Shown: piece by piece, positions 7,869 to 15,716 of the stretch
Position numbering within the stretch: the stretch's first letter is position 1
Layout of the letters: every line of letters begins with the position of its first letter
Assembly (NCBI RefSeq): GCF_041477585.1
Contig: NZ_JBGNYA010000001.1
Coordinates: forward strand, 620,001 to 684,000
Reading direction: 5' to 3'
From: Halobellus sp. MBLA0158
GTDB lineage: Archaea; Halobacteriota; Halobacteria; Halobacteriales; Haloferacaceae
Length of the DNA: 64,000 bases
Program-made: the position numbers and the translations under genes
The notes under the pieces: generated by a model
The model's database searches: none
Told to the model about the DNA's origin: nothing
Seen by the model: the letters and a program-made list of their open reading frames with translations, nothing else

Positions 7869-8507
7869 TCATTCCGCGTCCGTGGCGTTCGCCGCCAGGA
7901 GGCGCTCGCGGATGGTCTCGACGAGGTCGGAGAGCCGCTCGGTGCCGAACAGCGCCACGAGGAGCGCGCCGACGCTGTCGAAGACGAGGTCCAGGATCGT
8001 GTCCTCCAGCCCGTACTGAATCAGGACGGCCTCCGCGCCCGCCGCGTCCGCCGCGAGTCGCCCGACGAACTCGACGACCTCCCAGAACACGCCGAGCGCG
8101 AGCGTGAAGAGGAGCAGGAACACCGAGAGGAACCGCGGGGGAAAGGAGACGGCCTCCGAATGGAGGTCGATGGCGCGGGTGGCGGCGTAGCCGACGGCGG
8201 CGACGAGCGCGGCCGAGAACGTGTGTGTCAAGTGATCGTACCACACGATATTCTCGTAGAGGCCGATCATCCCGAGCGTGTGGAGGAGCACCGCGAGCGT
8301 CACCACGAGCGTGAGCCCCGGCGAGAGGCGGAGATTCCAGTCCCGCCGGAGGAGCGCGGGCAGGTAGGTCACGCCGAGGGCGAAGACGGCGTTGACGACG
8401 ACCCCGAGGTTCAGCGTCGCGACGCCGACGCCGAGGACGACCGCGATGGTCATCCGCATCGCGCTCGCTGCGAGCCGCGCGGCCGTCGTCCGGGAGGGAA
8501 GCCGCAT
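7869..8507 (-). CDS. YjdF-like (DUF2238) membrane protein
   Basis: A 212-residue integral membrane protein with about five to six hydrophobic helices. The motifs YENIVWYDHLTHTFSAALVA and ALGVFWEVVEF resemble the DxxxHxxH and WExxE patterns of the YjdF/DUF2238 inner-membrane family, whose function is unknown; the acidic and His residues inside the membrane suggest metal or substrate binding. The C-terminus is amphipathic and basic/acidic. It lies 90 nt upstream of trkA on the same strand and diverges from the YdjM-like gene. Starts at MRLPSRT; MRMTIAVV, 17 codons later, is an alternative. Confidence 0.75.
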   Translation of the reverse strand: MRLPSRTTAARLAASAMRMTIAVVLGVGVATLNLGVVVNAVFALGVTYLPALLRRDWNLRLSPGLTLVVTLAVLLHTLGMIGLYENIVWYDHLTHTFSAALVAAVGYAATRAIDLHSEAVSFPPRFLSVFLLLFTLALGVFWEVVEFVGRLAADAAGAEAVLIQYGLEDTILDLVFDSVGALLVALFGTERLSDLVETIRERLLAANATDAE

Positions 8508-8629
8508 AGCCGGCCGTTCGCGGCCCGTGGTGAAAAACGGGAGCCCCGCGAATCTGGCATATTCCTCGCCAATACGTGCTAGCGCGACACACGAAACGGT
8601 CTTACGCCGGATTCGCCTACTACACGGTG

Positions 8630-9253
8630 ATGATGGCCACCACGCACGCGCTCGCGGGCGTCGTGCTCGCCGTGACCGTCGGCGCGTTGTTCCCCGAGAG
8701 CGCGGCCGGAACGTCGCTCCTGCCGGTCGCCGCCGCGGCGCTGGGCGGCCTGTTCCCGGACTTCGACCTCTACGCCGGCCACCGCCGGACGCTCCACTTC
8801 CCGGTGTACTTCGGCGTCGCCGCCGCCCTCGCGACCCCCGTCGCGGTCGCGGTCGGGACGCCCCTCGCCGTCGGCGCGGCCCTGTTCCTCGCCGCCGCGG
8901 CGCTGCACTCGGCGATGGACGCCCTCGGCGGCGGGCTCGAACTGAAGCCGTGGCTCGGGACCTCCGAGCGGGCCGTCTACAGCCACTACCACGGCCGGTG
9001 GATCCGCCCCCGCCGGTGGATCCGCTACGACGGCGCCCCCGAGGACCTCGCGCTCGCGGTCGGCTTCGCGGTCCCCGCGGCGTTCGTCCTCGACGGCCTC
9101 GCCGAGTCGGTCGTGTTCGCCGCCGTCGCGGTCTCGGCCGTCTACGTGCTGCTGCGGAAGCCGATGGTGCTCGCCGCCGAAGTCGTCGTCGACGCGCTCC
9201 CCGATCAGCTCGTGGCCCGCCTTCCGGCCCGGTTCGTCGAGGACTTCCGGTAA
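8630..9253 (+). CDS. YdjM-like membrane-bound metal-dependent hydrolase
   Basis: A 207-residue protein of the YdjM/LexA-binding membrane hydrolase family (PF04307-like). It begins MMATTHALAGVVLAVTVG, with the family His in the first helix. It then has ALGGLFPDFDLYAGHRRTLH, giving Asp and two His, and LHSAMDALGGGLELKP, the expected metal ligands. About five hydrophobic helices surround these motifs. Biochemical activity in archaea is not known; bacterial members are linked to DNA-damage response or lipid/wall chemistry. Two consecutive ATG codons (8630, 8633) are equally possible starts. It diverges from the YjdF-like gene. Confidence 0.85.
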   Translation: MMATTHALAGVVLAVTVGALFPESAAGTSLLPVAAAALGGLFPDFDLYAGHRRTLHFPVYFGVAAALATPVAVAVGTPLAVGAALFLAAAALHSAMDALGGGLELKPWLGTSERAVYSHYHGRWIRPRRWIRYDGAPEDLALAVGFAVPAAFVLDGLAESVVFAAVAVSAVYVLLRKPMVLAAEVVVDALPDQLVARLPARFVEDFR

Positions 9254-9321
9254 TCGTTTTCGCTTCTGCCGTCGCTGGGTGCGGCCCTCGCCCTCTGCCG
9301 CGCTCTTTCTCGACGTCGCGA

Positions 9322-9504
9322 TCAGGCCATCGACAAGGTCGACACGACGAGTCCGACGAGGAACACCGCCAGCGCGACGACGGTGCTCCACCGCGACCAC
9401 GCCGACTCCCCGGACCCGCCCTCGCGGGTGAACACGAACACCACGCCCGCGAGTGCCAGTAGCAGTACCGCCGCAGCGTACACGGTGTACAGTATCCCTG
9501 CCAT
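9322..9504 (-). CDS. Small two-helix membrane protein
   Basis: A 60-residue hydrophobic protein: helix 1 at about 2-25 (ILYTVYAAAVLLLALAGVVF), a short charged loop with REGGSGESAW, and helix 2 at about 38-58. No family recognised. Its ATG is preceded by an AT-rich stretch typical of a haloarchaeal promoter (CATAGC and further TTGTAC), and codon use fits a real gene. It stands alone between the YdjM-like gene (convergent) and the 131-residue protein gene (divergent). Confidence 0.6.
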   Translation of the reverse strand: MAGILYTVYAAAVLLLALAGVVFVFTREGGSGESAWSRWSTVVALAVFLVGLVVSTLSMA

Positions 9505-9625
9505 ATGCTATGAATTATCACGATAGTACAAAAAGATGGACCCGATCGACCCCCGATCGGGGCCGCGGGAACCGGGGACTGCGGCGGGCCAAAGGGTAAT
9601 GTCGATCCCCCTGTTACGGGGTGGT

Positions 9626-10021
9626 ATGCGAATCGAACTCAGGGTCTGCAAGCACTGCCACGAGGGCGAACACGGAAACGAGCAGAAGACCGCCGTGACG
9701 CGGGATATGGTCCGGTGCGCAAAGCAGGTCAGAGAGTACAAGGACCTCGTGAGCCTCGACGGCGTGTACATCACGATGGTCGAAGAGGGCGACCCCGGCG
9801 GCGCGGAGGCGCTCCCGGCCATCGTCGCCCGCATCGAGAACGACCAGGTCGCCCTCTCGGACACCCAGCTCGTGATGGAAGACCAGGACGGCAATATGCT
9901 CGTCTACCCGGAGCCCGAGGACATCCTGAACGTCCTCACGCGCAACATCGATCAGATACAGGAACAGACGCGTCAGGACGTCACCGTCGAGCTCTCCGAG
10001 CAGGGCGCGAAGCTCCTCTGA
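9626..10021 (+). CDS. Conserved 131-residue protein with N-terminal CxxC-type motif
   Basis: A soluble acidic protein, not recognised by name. The N-terminus RVCKHCHEGEHGNEQK has Cys and His residues that could bind zinc or an Fe-S cluster. The rest alternates strands and helices, with an amphipathic region near DILNVLTRNIDQIQEQTRQ. The long frame extends upstream to 9536, but the ATG at 9626 fits the start of homogeneous coding sequence. It is convergent with the formate dehydrogenase operon; no functional link is provable. Confidence 0.7.
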   Translation: MRIELRVCKHCHEGEHGNEQKTAVTRDMVRCAKQVREYKDLVSLDGVYITMVEEGDPGGAEALPAIVARIENDQVALSDTQLVMEDQDGNMLVYPEPEDILNVLTRNIDQIQEQTRQDVTVELSEQGAKLL

Positions 10022-10068
10022 GAGGAGAGGCGAAAAATACTAAATGGGAGAACGGCGACGGTCTCCGG

Positions 10069-11079
10069 TCAGTCTTCTGCGGGCTCGCCGCCGTCGGTGG
10101 CGGTGCGGCCCTCCTCGCTGACTTCCTTTTCGAGTTCGCGCTCCCAGCGGACGCGCAGCACGTTCCCGTACATCGACAGCACGAGGCCGAAGAGCAGGAC
10201 GAAGATGCCGATGTTGATCCCGACGGTCAAGAGGAGGTTCGTCGGCCCGCCGCCGATGGCGATCTCGCGGGGGACGGGATACCCCTCGTCGAACAGGCTC
10301 CCCAACAGCACCGAGACGATGCCGATGACGACGAACGAGCCCATCACCGTCGAGGCCCACCGCCAGGAGGGCGACAGCGACAGATTCTCGATGCCGGTGC
10401 CCTCCGGCTCCCCGTCGCCGTGGTGCTCCGGCACCATGCTCCGCGGGATGAACGCCTTCGTCTCGATGGGGTAGAACGCGGGGTGGAAGCCGTGTTCGTA
10501 GATGTGGAACATCACGCCCATCAGCATGATGACGCCGAGCAGTCCGTGGAAGACGACGAACGCCATCGCGGCCGCCTTCGTCGCGAAGAGGTCCATAATT
10601 CCGGTCTTGCTCCAGATGAGCAGCCCCGAGATGGTCAGAAGCGTCAGCTCGATGGCGAAGATGAACACGACGCCCTTGCCGACGTACGACAGCAAGGGCA
10701 CCTCGTCGGCCGTGTGACCGGCGAACTGTCGGGCGTTGGGATGGCGTTCGTCGGCCCGTCCGAGCATAAACCTGATGTCCTGAACGAACGCCTCCATATC
10801 TCCCCGTTTGGGCAGGATCTCTCGGAAGTTGCTCCGACCGGTCGGAGAGATCACTTGGAGGACGATCCAGAACACGACGAGAGCGACGAGGCCGGCGCCC
10901 GCGACCCGGTGGACGGCGGCCACGCCCGCGGTGCCGCCCATCAGGCTCGCCAGCCACCACAGTTCGTCGTTGAACATGATGCCGTAGCCGGTGAAAAACA
11001 GGAAGAACACGTCCAGCGCCAAAAGCGAGTGGAAGACCGTGGTGACGCGCGTGAACTTCCCGTGATCGAGGTTGGTCAT
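10069..11079 (-). CDS. fdoI: Formate dehydrogenase gamma-like cytochrome b subunit
   Basis: A 336-residue integral membrane protein of the cytochrome b561/FdnI type, with at least five hydrophobic helices. Candidate haem ligands are His17 (VTTVFHSLLALDVFF), the His of AAVHRVAGAG, and the His pair in FHGLLGVIMLMGVMFHIYEH. It should take electrons from the beta subunit and deliver them to the quinone pool. The C-terminal 35 residues are an acidic tail typical of halophiles. Last gene of the operon; its ATG overlaps the previous stop (ATGA), showing tight coupling. Longer than bacterial FdnI (about 217 residues) because of extra helices at the C-terminus. Confidence 0.88.
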   Translation of the reverse strand: MTNLDHGKFTRVTTVFHSLLALDVFFLFFTGYGIMFNDELWWLASLMGGTAGVAAVHRVAGAGLVALVVFWIVLQVISPTGRSNFREILPKRGDMEAFVQDIRFMLGRADERHPNARQFAGHTADEVPLLSYVGKGVVFIFAIELTLLTISGLLIWSKTGIMDLFATKAAAMAFVVFHGLLGVIMLMGVMFHIYEHGFHPAFYPIETKAFIPRSMVPEHHGDGEPEGTGIENLSLSPSWRWASTVMGSFVVIGIVSVLLGSLFDEGYPVPREIAIGGGPTNLLLTVGINIGIFVLLFGLVLSMYGNVLRVRWERELEKEVSEEGRTATDGGEPAED

Positions 11080-11483
11080 TCGGACCCACCTCCCTCACCG
11101 CCGGTGGTGCCGCCGTCGGCGGCGACGGCCTCGCCGCCCGTCTCGTCGGGCTGGCGCATCCGGTTGGCCAGCCGCCGGAACGCCGCCCAGTGGAGGAACA
11201 CCATCAGGAGGATGAAAAGCCCCATCAGGACGTCGGCGGCGTGGACCAGGGCGACGAGGAAGTCCAGCGAGGGGATGGTGTTCCCGGCCACCCAGTCGGC
11301 CCCGACCCCGCGGCTGGGACCGGTCGCCGTCGGGCCCACCCGGAACAGCGTCTCGTAGAACGGGCCGAACCCCGAGGCCCACCAGATGGACAGCGCCGCC
11401 ACCGCGACCCCGACGAGCGCGCTGAGGTAGACCTGCCAGGCCTCGTACCCCCGGACCTCGGGGAGGTCCTCCGCGTGGCTCAT
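11076..11483 (-). CDS. Small membrane protein of the formate dehydrogenase operon
   Basis: A 135-residue protein with two hydrophobic segments (about 20-37 and 75-100: LDFLVALVHAADVLMGLFIL) and an acidic, glycine-rich tail. Not a recognised subunit. Its start overlaps the beta-subunit stop and its stop overlaps the gamma start (both ATGA type), so it is translated in step with the complex and is probably a structural or assembly partner in the membrane. A His in LVHAADVLMG and another in FLHWAAF could ligate haem, but this is only a guess. Confidence 0.75.
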   Translation of the reverse strand: MSHAEDLPEVRGYEAWQVYLSALVGVAVAALSIWWASGFGPFYETLFRVGPTATGPSRGVGADWVAGNTIPSLDFLVALVHAADVLMGLFILLMVFLHWAAFRRLANRMRQPDETGGEAVAADGGTTGGEGGGSE

Positions 11484-12145
11484 GCGAACTCACCGGCGTT
11501 CTCGCCGAAGATGATGTTCATCGCGACGTCGTTGAAGAAGACGCCGCTGTCGCGCTTTTCCATCTCGTCGGCGATCTCGCCGGGCGAGCCGACGAGGATA
11601 GCGTCGGTGGCGCACTCCTCGGCGCAGGCCGGGCCCTTGCCGACGTCCTGGCGCTCTTCGCACATCGTACACTTGTCCATCGTCCCGCCCGTGCCGAACA
11701 GCTTGGCGGCCCCCTCGTCCTCCTCGGGGAACTGCGGCGCGCCGAACGGACAGGCCGACAGGCAGTACTGACAGCCGATACAGAGGTCGTCGCGGACGTC
11801 GACGAAGTCGCCGTCGGTCTTGATGAGCGAGTCGGTCGGACAGACCGACACGCAGGGCGCGTCCGAGCAGTGGTAACACTGCATCGGAATGGCCGTCTCG
11901 CCGGGATTTTCGCCGGCCTCCAGCGCCCGGCCGCTGGCGGCGTTCATCCCGTCGGCGCCCTCTTGGCCCTCCAGCATCGTCGAGATGCTGATCCGCTGTT
12001 CGTCCCGCGGCACGTCCCACGTCCGCTTGCAGGCGACGACGCACCCGCCGCAGTCGATGCAGGCCTCCACGTCGGGGAAGATGCGGGTCCCCTCGCCGAC
12101 ACTCATCACGCCATCACTCATTACTTCCTTAGATGATTTTGACAT
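11480..12145 (-). CDS. fdoH: Formate dehydrogenase beta-like iron-sulfur subunit
   Basis: A 221-residue electron-transfer protein with four ferredoxin-type cysteine groups, as in FdnH/DmsB/NrfC proteins. They are ACIDCGGCVVACKR, QCYHCSDAPCVSVCPTDSL, DDLCIGCQYCLSACPFGAP and KCTMCEERQDVGKGPACAEE, followed by CATDAIL. These should hold four [4Fe-4S] clusters carrying electrons from the molybdenum subunit to cytochrome b. Unlike E. coli FdnH there is no C-terminal membrane helix, so the small membrane protein downstream may replace it. It starts 13 nt after the alpha subunit. Confidence 0.93.
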   Translation of the reverse strand: MSKSSKEVMSDGVMSVGEGTRIFPDVEACIDCGGCVVACKRTWDVPRDEQRISISTMLEGQEGADGMNAASGRALEAGENPGETAIPMQCYHCSDAPCVSVCPTDSLIKTDGDFVDVRDDLCIGCQYCLSACPFGAPQFPEEDEGAAKLFGTGGTMDKCTMCEERQDVGKGPACAEECATDAILVGSPGEIADEMEKRDSGVFFNDVAMNIIFGENAGEFA

Positions 12146-12158
12146 TCGGTGTCACCTC

Positions 12159-15100
12159 CTATTGGACCGCCTCGCTGTCGCGGACGTCGAAGTCCTTCTG
12201 GAGACCCACGCCCTCGCGGTCCTGCGGGAACTCGATGTCGACGTCCATATTGAGCTGTTCGAGCAGCTCCGGCGTCGCCGGGCGGACGGCCACCATCGAC
12301 ACCTTCGTCTCCTGCATCTGGGTCTCGACGTCGTAGCCGCGCGCCGTGATGGCGTTGGCCGAGTCGCCGATCGCGTAGGGGACCATCCCCTCGGGGTATT
12401 TGTCCTCGAGGCTCTGGCCCTTGAAGACGCCGCCCCAGTGGTACGGCAGGAACACCTCGCTGTCGTTGGGGCGGTCGGTCACGCGGGCCTTCACCAGCAC
12501 GGAGCCCTTGTCGGTCGAGGAGACGACCACGAGATCGCCGCCGTCGACGCCGAGCTCGTCGGCCTTCGCGGGCGTCATCTCGGCGTACATATGCGGCTGC
12601 AGGTCGGCGGTGTGGATGTTGTTCCGCGTCTCCGCGCCGCCGCCCTGGTGTTCGACCTGCCGGCCGGTCGTCATGATCGTATCGAGGTCCGGCCCGTCGC
12701 CGTCGCCGTGGATGATGTCCGTCGCCCGCTGCTGTTCGACGGCGTTGTTCTGGTCGAGCCGGTAGAAGTTGAGCTGTTGGCCGTTCGCGGGCCACTCTTC
12801 GACCAGGTCCGGCCGCGGGCTCTCGATGGGCTCGCGGTGGACTGGCACCTTGTCGAGGAAGTTCCAGACGACCGCCCGCGCCCGCCCGCGTCCGGTCGGA
12901 GCGTCGACCTGCCGGTAGTCGTACTGCTCGTAGAACTCCTCGTCGATGTCCTTGTCCATCAGCGGGTTCTGATTCAGCGCCTGCGCGGCCGTGTAGACCG
13001 ACTGATCGGGACTCAGCGCGTGTTCCTGCGGGATCGTGAGTTCGTCCGACTGCGTGCTCCGCGTCGGATCGAGCACGCTCTCGGGGAAGGTGGTCTTCCA
13101 GCCCGGATACTCGGGCACGCCGTGGACCATCCCGTCCTCGGCGCTCTCGCGCTCGCCCGCCCAGTCGGGGTCGTAGGGATCACGCAGGAGGCTCAGCGCG
13201 TCCGCCTGGCTGTCGTAGGTGTCGCCGACGGCGTCGAGCGTCTCCTGGAACGGGTACGGTTCGTCGGTCGGCATCGCGTCCCAGTCCTCGGGGGTCGGCG
13301 CCTGCACGCCCCAGCGCGCGCGGAAGTCCTGGCCGCCCTCGCGGGGGTCCCAGTCGTCGTTCCAGATGATGGGCGTACCCGGGTGGCCCTCGCCCCAGCA
13401 GGGCCAGGGCAGCATCCAGTACTCGCCCTCGACGGGCGTCCCCGGCGCCCCCTGCAGGTCCTCGTCGGAGAACGCGTAGTCGTACTCCAGGTGCTGCTGG
13501 AGGCGCTCGGGCGTCTGGCGGTAGCCGATGGTCATCGTCCCGAGGTTGAACTCCCGGATGACCGACTCGTAGCTGGACTTGCCGTTGTGGATCTCCGGGC
13601 CCTCGCCCCAGTCGAAGTGCTCGCCGAAGCCCAGGCGGTCGGCCAGCTCCTGCATAATCTGCAGGTCGGGCTTGGAGTTGTGCTTCGGCGGGCCGACCGG
13701 CTCGGACCACTGGGTCGAGCGGTGGGAGTTGGTCAGCGAGCGGTAGTGCTCGTACTGGCTGGAGGCCGGCAACAGCAACACCGGCGGTCCCTCCTCGTAG
13801 TCGGGGAGAACGCTCGCCACGGAGGGGAACAGGTCGATGACCACGAGCAGGTCGAGGTTCTCCATCCCCTCTTTCATCTGTTCCATCTCGCTGATGGAGT
13901 TCGCCGAGTGGCCCCAGAACACCGCGATCTTCAGCTGATCGGGCTGGTAGATCGGCGTCTCCTGATACCGGTCACCCTGATCGAGCGCCGCCTCGAACCA
14001 CCGGGCGACCGTCAGCCCGTTCTGGAACATCATCGAGTTCTCGGCGGGGTTGGCCGGACCGTGGCCCGGATCGTCCCGGCTCTCCGGGAGGTCGGCGTCC
14101 TCCGAGCCCTCGTACTGCGGGCTCTGTCTGATGTACTTGTCCGGCGGCATCAGCTCGAACCGGTCGTACATGTCCGCGAACGAGGTGGAGCCGCTCGTCT
14201 GCGGCGTGTTGTCCCACACGTCGGCCCACCACGACCAGCCGCCGGGCGTCAGCCCGTAGTACCCCGGCAGGATGTGGCTCGCCACCGCGAGGTCGGTCGC
14301 GCCCTGGACGTTGGCGTGGCCGCGCATCACCTGCAGGCCGCCGCCGACGCGCGCCGAGCTTCCGGACGCGAGGCTCGTGAGCGCGTACGAGCGGATGTTC
14401 TGGGTGCCGTTGTTGTGCTGGGTGCCGCCCATCGCCCACTCGATCTGGACGTGCGGGCGGTTCTCGGCGATGAGGTCCGCGATGCGTTCGATGTCCTCGA
14501 CCGAGACCCAGGTGATGTCGGAGACGGTCTCCTTGTCGTAGCGGTCGAGTTCCGCGGCCGCGTCCTCCCAGCCCTGGACGCGGTCTGTCAGCATGTTCTG
14601 CCCGCTGTCGTCGGCGTCGGGGTCGACCGCCAGCCCGTGGCGGTCCCGGAGGTCCTTGATGACGCCCATCATCAGCGCCACGTCGGTCCCGGGACGGAAC
14701 CGGACGAACTCGTCGGCGTGGGCCGCGGTCTTGGTGAACCGCGGGTCCAGACAGAGGATGGTCCCGCCGCGCTTCTGGCCCTCCAGGATGTGCTGCATCG
14801 CGATGGGGTGGGCCTCGGCGGGGTTCTGCCCGACGATGATGTTGAGCTCGAAGTTCCGGTAGTCGTTGATCGTGTTCGTCATCGCGCCGTAGCCCCACGT
14901 GTTCGCGAGGCCGGCGACGGTCGTCGAGTGGCAGATCCGCGCCTGGTGGTCGATGTTGTTCGTGCCCATGAACGCCGCCAGCTTCCTGATGGCGTAGGAC
15001 TCCTCGTTGGAGTGGTGGGCGCTGCCGAGCAACATCACGCTCTCGCGGCTGAGTTCCTGGTCGACGTCGACGGCGTCCGACGGGCTCGTCGGATCGTCGG

Positions 15101-15518
15101 GCCACAGCGCCCGGATGTCCGTGGCCAGCCGGTCGTAGGCGTCGTCCCACGAGAGCTTGCGCCACTCGCCGTCCTCCTGTATCATCGGGTGCTTGACCCG
15201 CTTTTCGGAGTGTTCGGTCTCGTAGATGCCGGCGCCCTTCGAACACAGCGACCCGCTGTTTATCGGGTGTTCTTCCCACGGCTCCATTCCGACGAACGCG
15301 TCGCCCTGCTTTTCGCCCAGGAAGCCGCACCCGACCGAACAGTAGTTACAGATCGTCTTCGAACGCTCGCCCGTGGTGTCTTGCCCGTCGACCTCGCCCT
15401 CGCCCTGTGCGAGTGCCTGTCCGACGCCTCCACCAGCCAGCGTCAGCCCCCCCGCCAAGGCGCTCGCTTTCAGGAACGACCGCCGGTCGAGGTCGAGCGA
15501 TACCGGTTCAGCACTCAT
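12159..15518 (-). CDS. fdoG: Formate dehydrogenase alpha subunit, Tat-exported, molybdopterin-dependent
   Basis: A 1119-residue molybdopterin oxidoreductase. The N-terminus has a Tat signal (DRRSFLKASALAGG), so the enzyme works outside the membrane. A [4Fe-4S] motif follows: Cys57-x2-Cys60-x3-Cys64-x27-Cys92. ARICHSTTVAGLANTWGYGA places Cys196-His197 where E. coli FdnG has Sec196-His197, so the Mo ligand is cysteine, not selenocysteine. The C-terminal third is the molydop-binding domain (MTPAKADELGVDGGDLVVVS). Close to FdnG in length and order, so formate is the likely substrate, although related members act on other compounds. Start chosen at MSAEP; the frame is open 20 codons further. Heads the minus-strand operon; the TorD-type chaperone across the control region probably matures it. 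Confidence 0.92.
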   Translation of the reverse strand: MSAEPVSLDLDRRSFLKASALAGGLTLAGGGVGQALAQGEGEVDGQDTTGERSKTICNYCSVGCGFLGEKQGDAFVGMEPWEEHPINSGSLCSKGAGIYETEHSEKRVKHPMIQEDGEWRKLSWDDAYDRLATDIRALWPDDPTSPSDAVDVDQELSRESVMLLGSAHHSNEESYAIRKLAAFMGTNNIDHQARICHSTTVAGLANTWGYGAMTNTINDYRNFELNIIVGQNPAEAHPIAMQHILEGQKRGGTILCLDPRFTKTAAHADEFVRFRPGTDVALMMGVIKDLRDRHGLAVDPDADDSGQNMLTDRVQGWEDAAAELDRYDKETVSDITWVSVEDIERIADLIAENRPHVQIEWAMGGTQHNNGTQNIRSYALTSLASGSSARVGGGLQVMRGHANVQGATDLAVASHILPGYYGLTPGGWSWWADVWDNTPQTSGSTSFADMYDRFELMPPDKYIRQSPQYEGSEDADLPESRDDPGHGPANPAENSMMFQNGLTVARWFEAALDQGDRYQETPIYQPDQLKIAVFWGHSANSISEMEQMKEGMENLDLLVVIDLFPSVASVLPDYEEGPPVLLLPASSQYEHYRSLTNSHRSTQWSEPVGPPKHNSKPDLQIMQELADRLGFGEHFDWGEGPEIHNGKSSYESVIREFNLGTMTIGYRQTPERLQQHLEYDYAFSDEDLQGAPGTPVEGEYWMLPWPCWGEGHPGTPIIWNDDWDPREGGQDFRARWGVQAPTPEDWDAMPTDEPYPFQETLDAVGDTYDSQADALSLLRDPYDPDWAGERESAEDGMVHGVPEYPGWKTTFPESVLDPTRSTQSDELTIPQEHALSPDQSVYTAAQALNQNPLMDKDIDEEFYEQYDYRQVDAPTGRGRARAVVWNFLDKVPVHREPIESPRPDLVEEWPANGQQLNFYRLDQNNAVEQQRATDIIHGDGDGPDLDTIMTTGRQVEHQGGGAETRNNIHTADLQPHMYAEMTPAKADELGVDGGDLVVVSSTDKGSVLVKARVTDRPNDSEVFLPYHWGGVFKGQSLEDKYPEGMVPYAIGDSANAITARGYDVETQMQETKVSMVAVRPATPELLEQLNMDVDIEFPQDREGVGLQKDFDVRDSEAVQ

Positions 15519-15716
15519 ACACAGTCCCTCGGTATGCGAATTGGTAGCATAGCCGACTCCCATAGTGCTTCCGTGCAATCTATAATAAAAGTTAACGTTG
15601 GATTTAGGGCAACCTAAACCAAAATCCAGTAATTTTCGCCGGGAGTGAAACGGGATTCAGTTTCGATTCGGCGATTCGGCGAAAGGCATTTGGGTAGGTC
15701 ACCCATGCCACAGGCT
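15519..15716. promoter_or_regulatory. Divergent promoter region with DtxR-like palindrome
   Basis: About 200 bp drive the formate dehydrogenase operon (minus) and the HdrA-like gene (plus). The perfect palindrome TTTAGG-GCAA-CCTAAA (15603-15618) matches the TTAGGnnnnCCTAA core of DtxR/IdeR-type metal regulator sites; haloarchaea have DtxR relatives (SirR, Idr). A TATA-like stretch TTTATTATA (15583-15592, minus strand) lies between the palindrome and the operon start. The site therefore sits upstream of the TATA box of an iron-rich enzyme. Regulator identity is inferred from the motif only. Confidence 0.55.

Noticed and set aside
14931-14933. Selenocysteine codon in the formate dehydrogenase alpha subunit
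   Set aside because: Codon 196 reads TGC (Cys), and the frame contains no internal TGA, so no recoding is needed.
11889-15617. Very long plus-strand open frame (1242 codons) opposite the formate dehydrogenase genes
   Set aside because: It is a shadow caused by GC-rich codon bias; the minus strand has clear molybdoenzyme motifs over the whole stretch.
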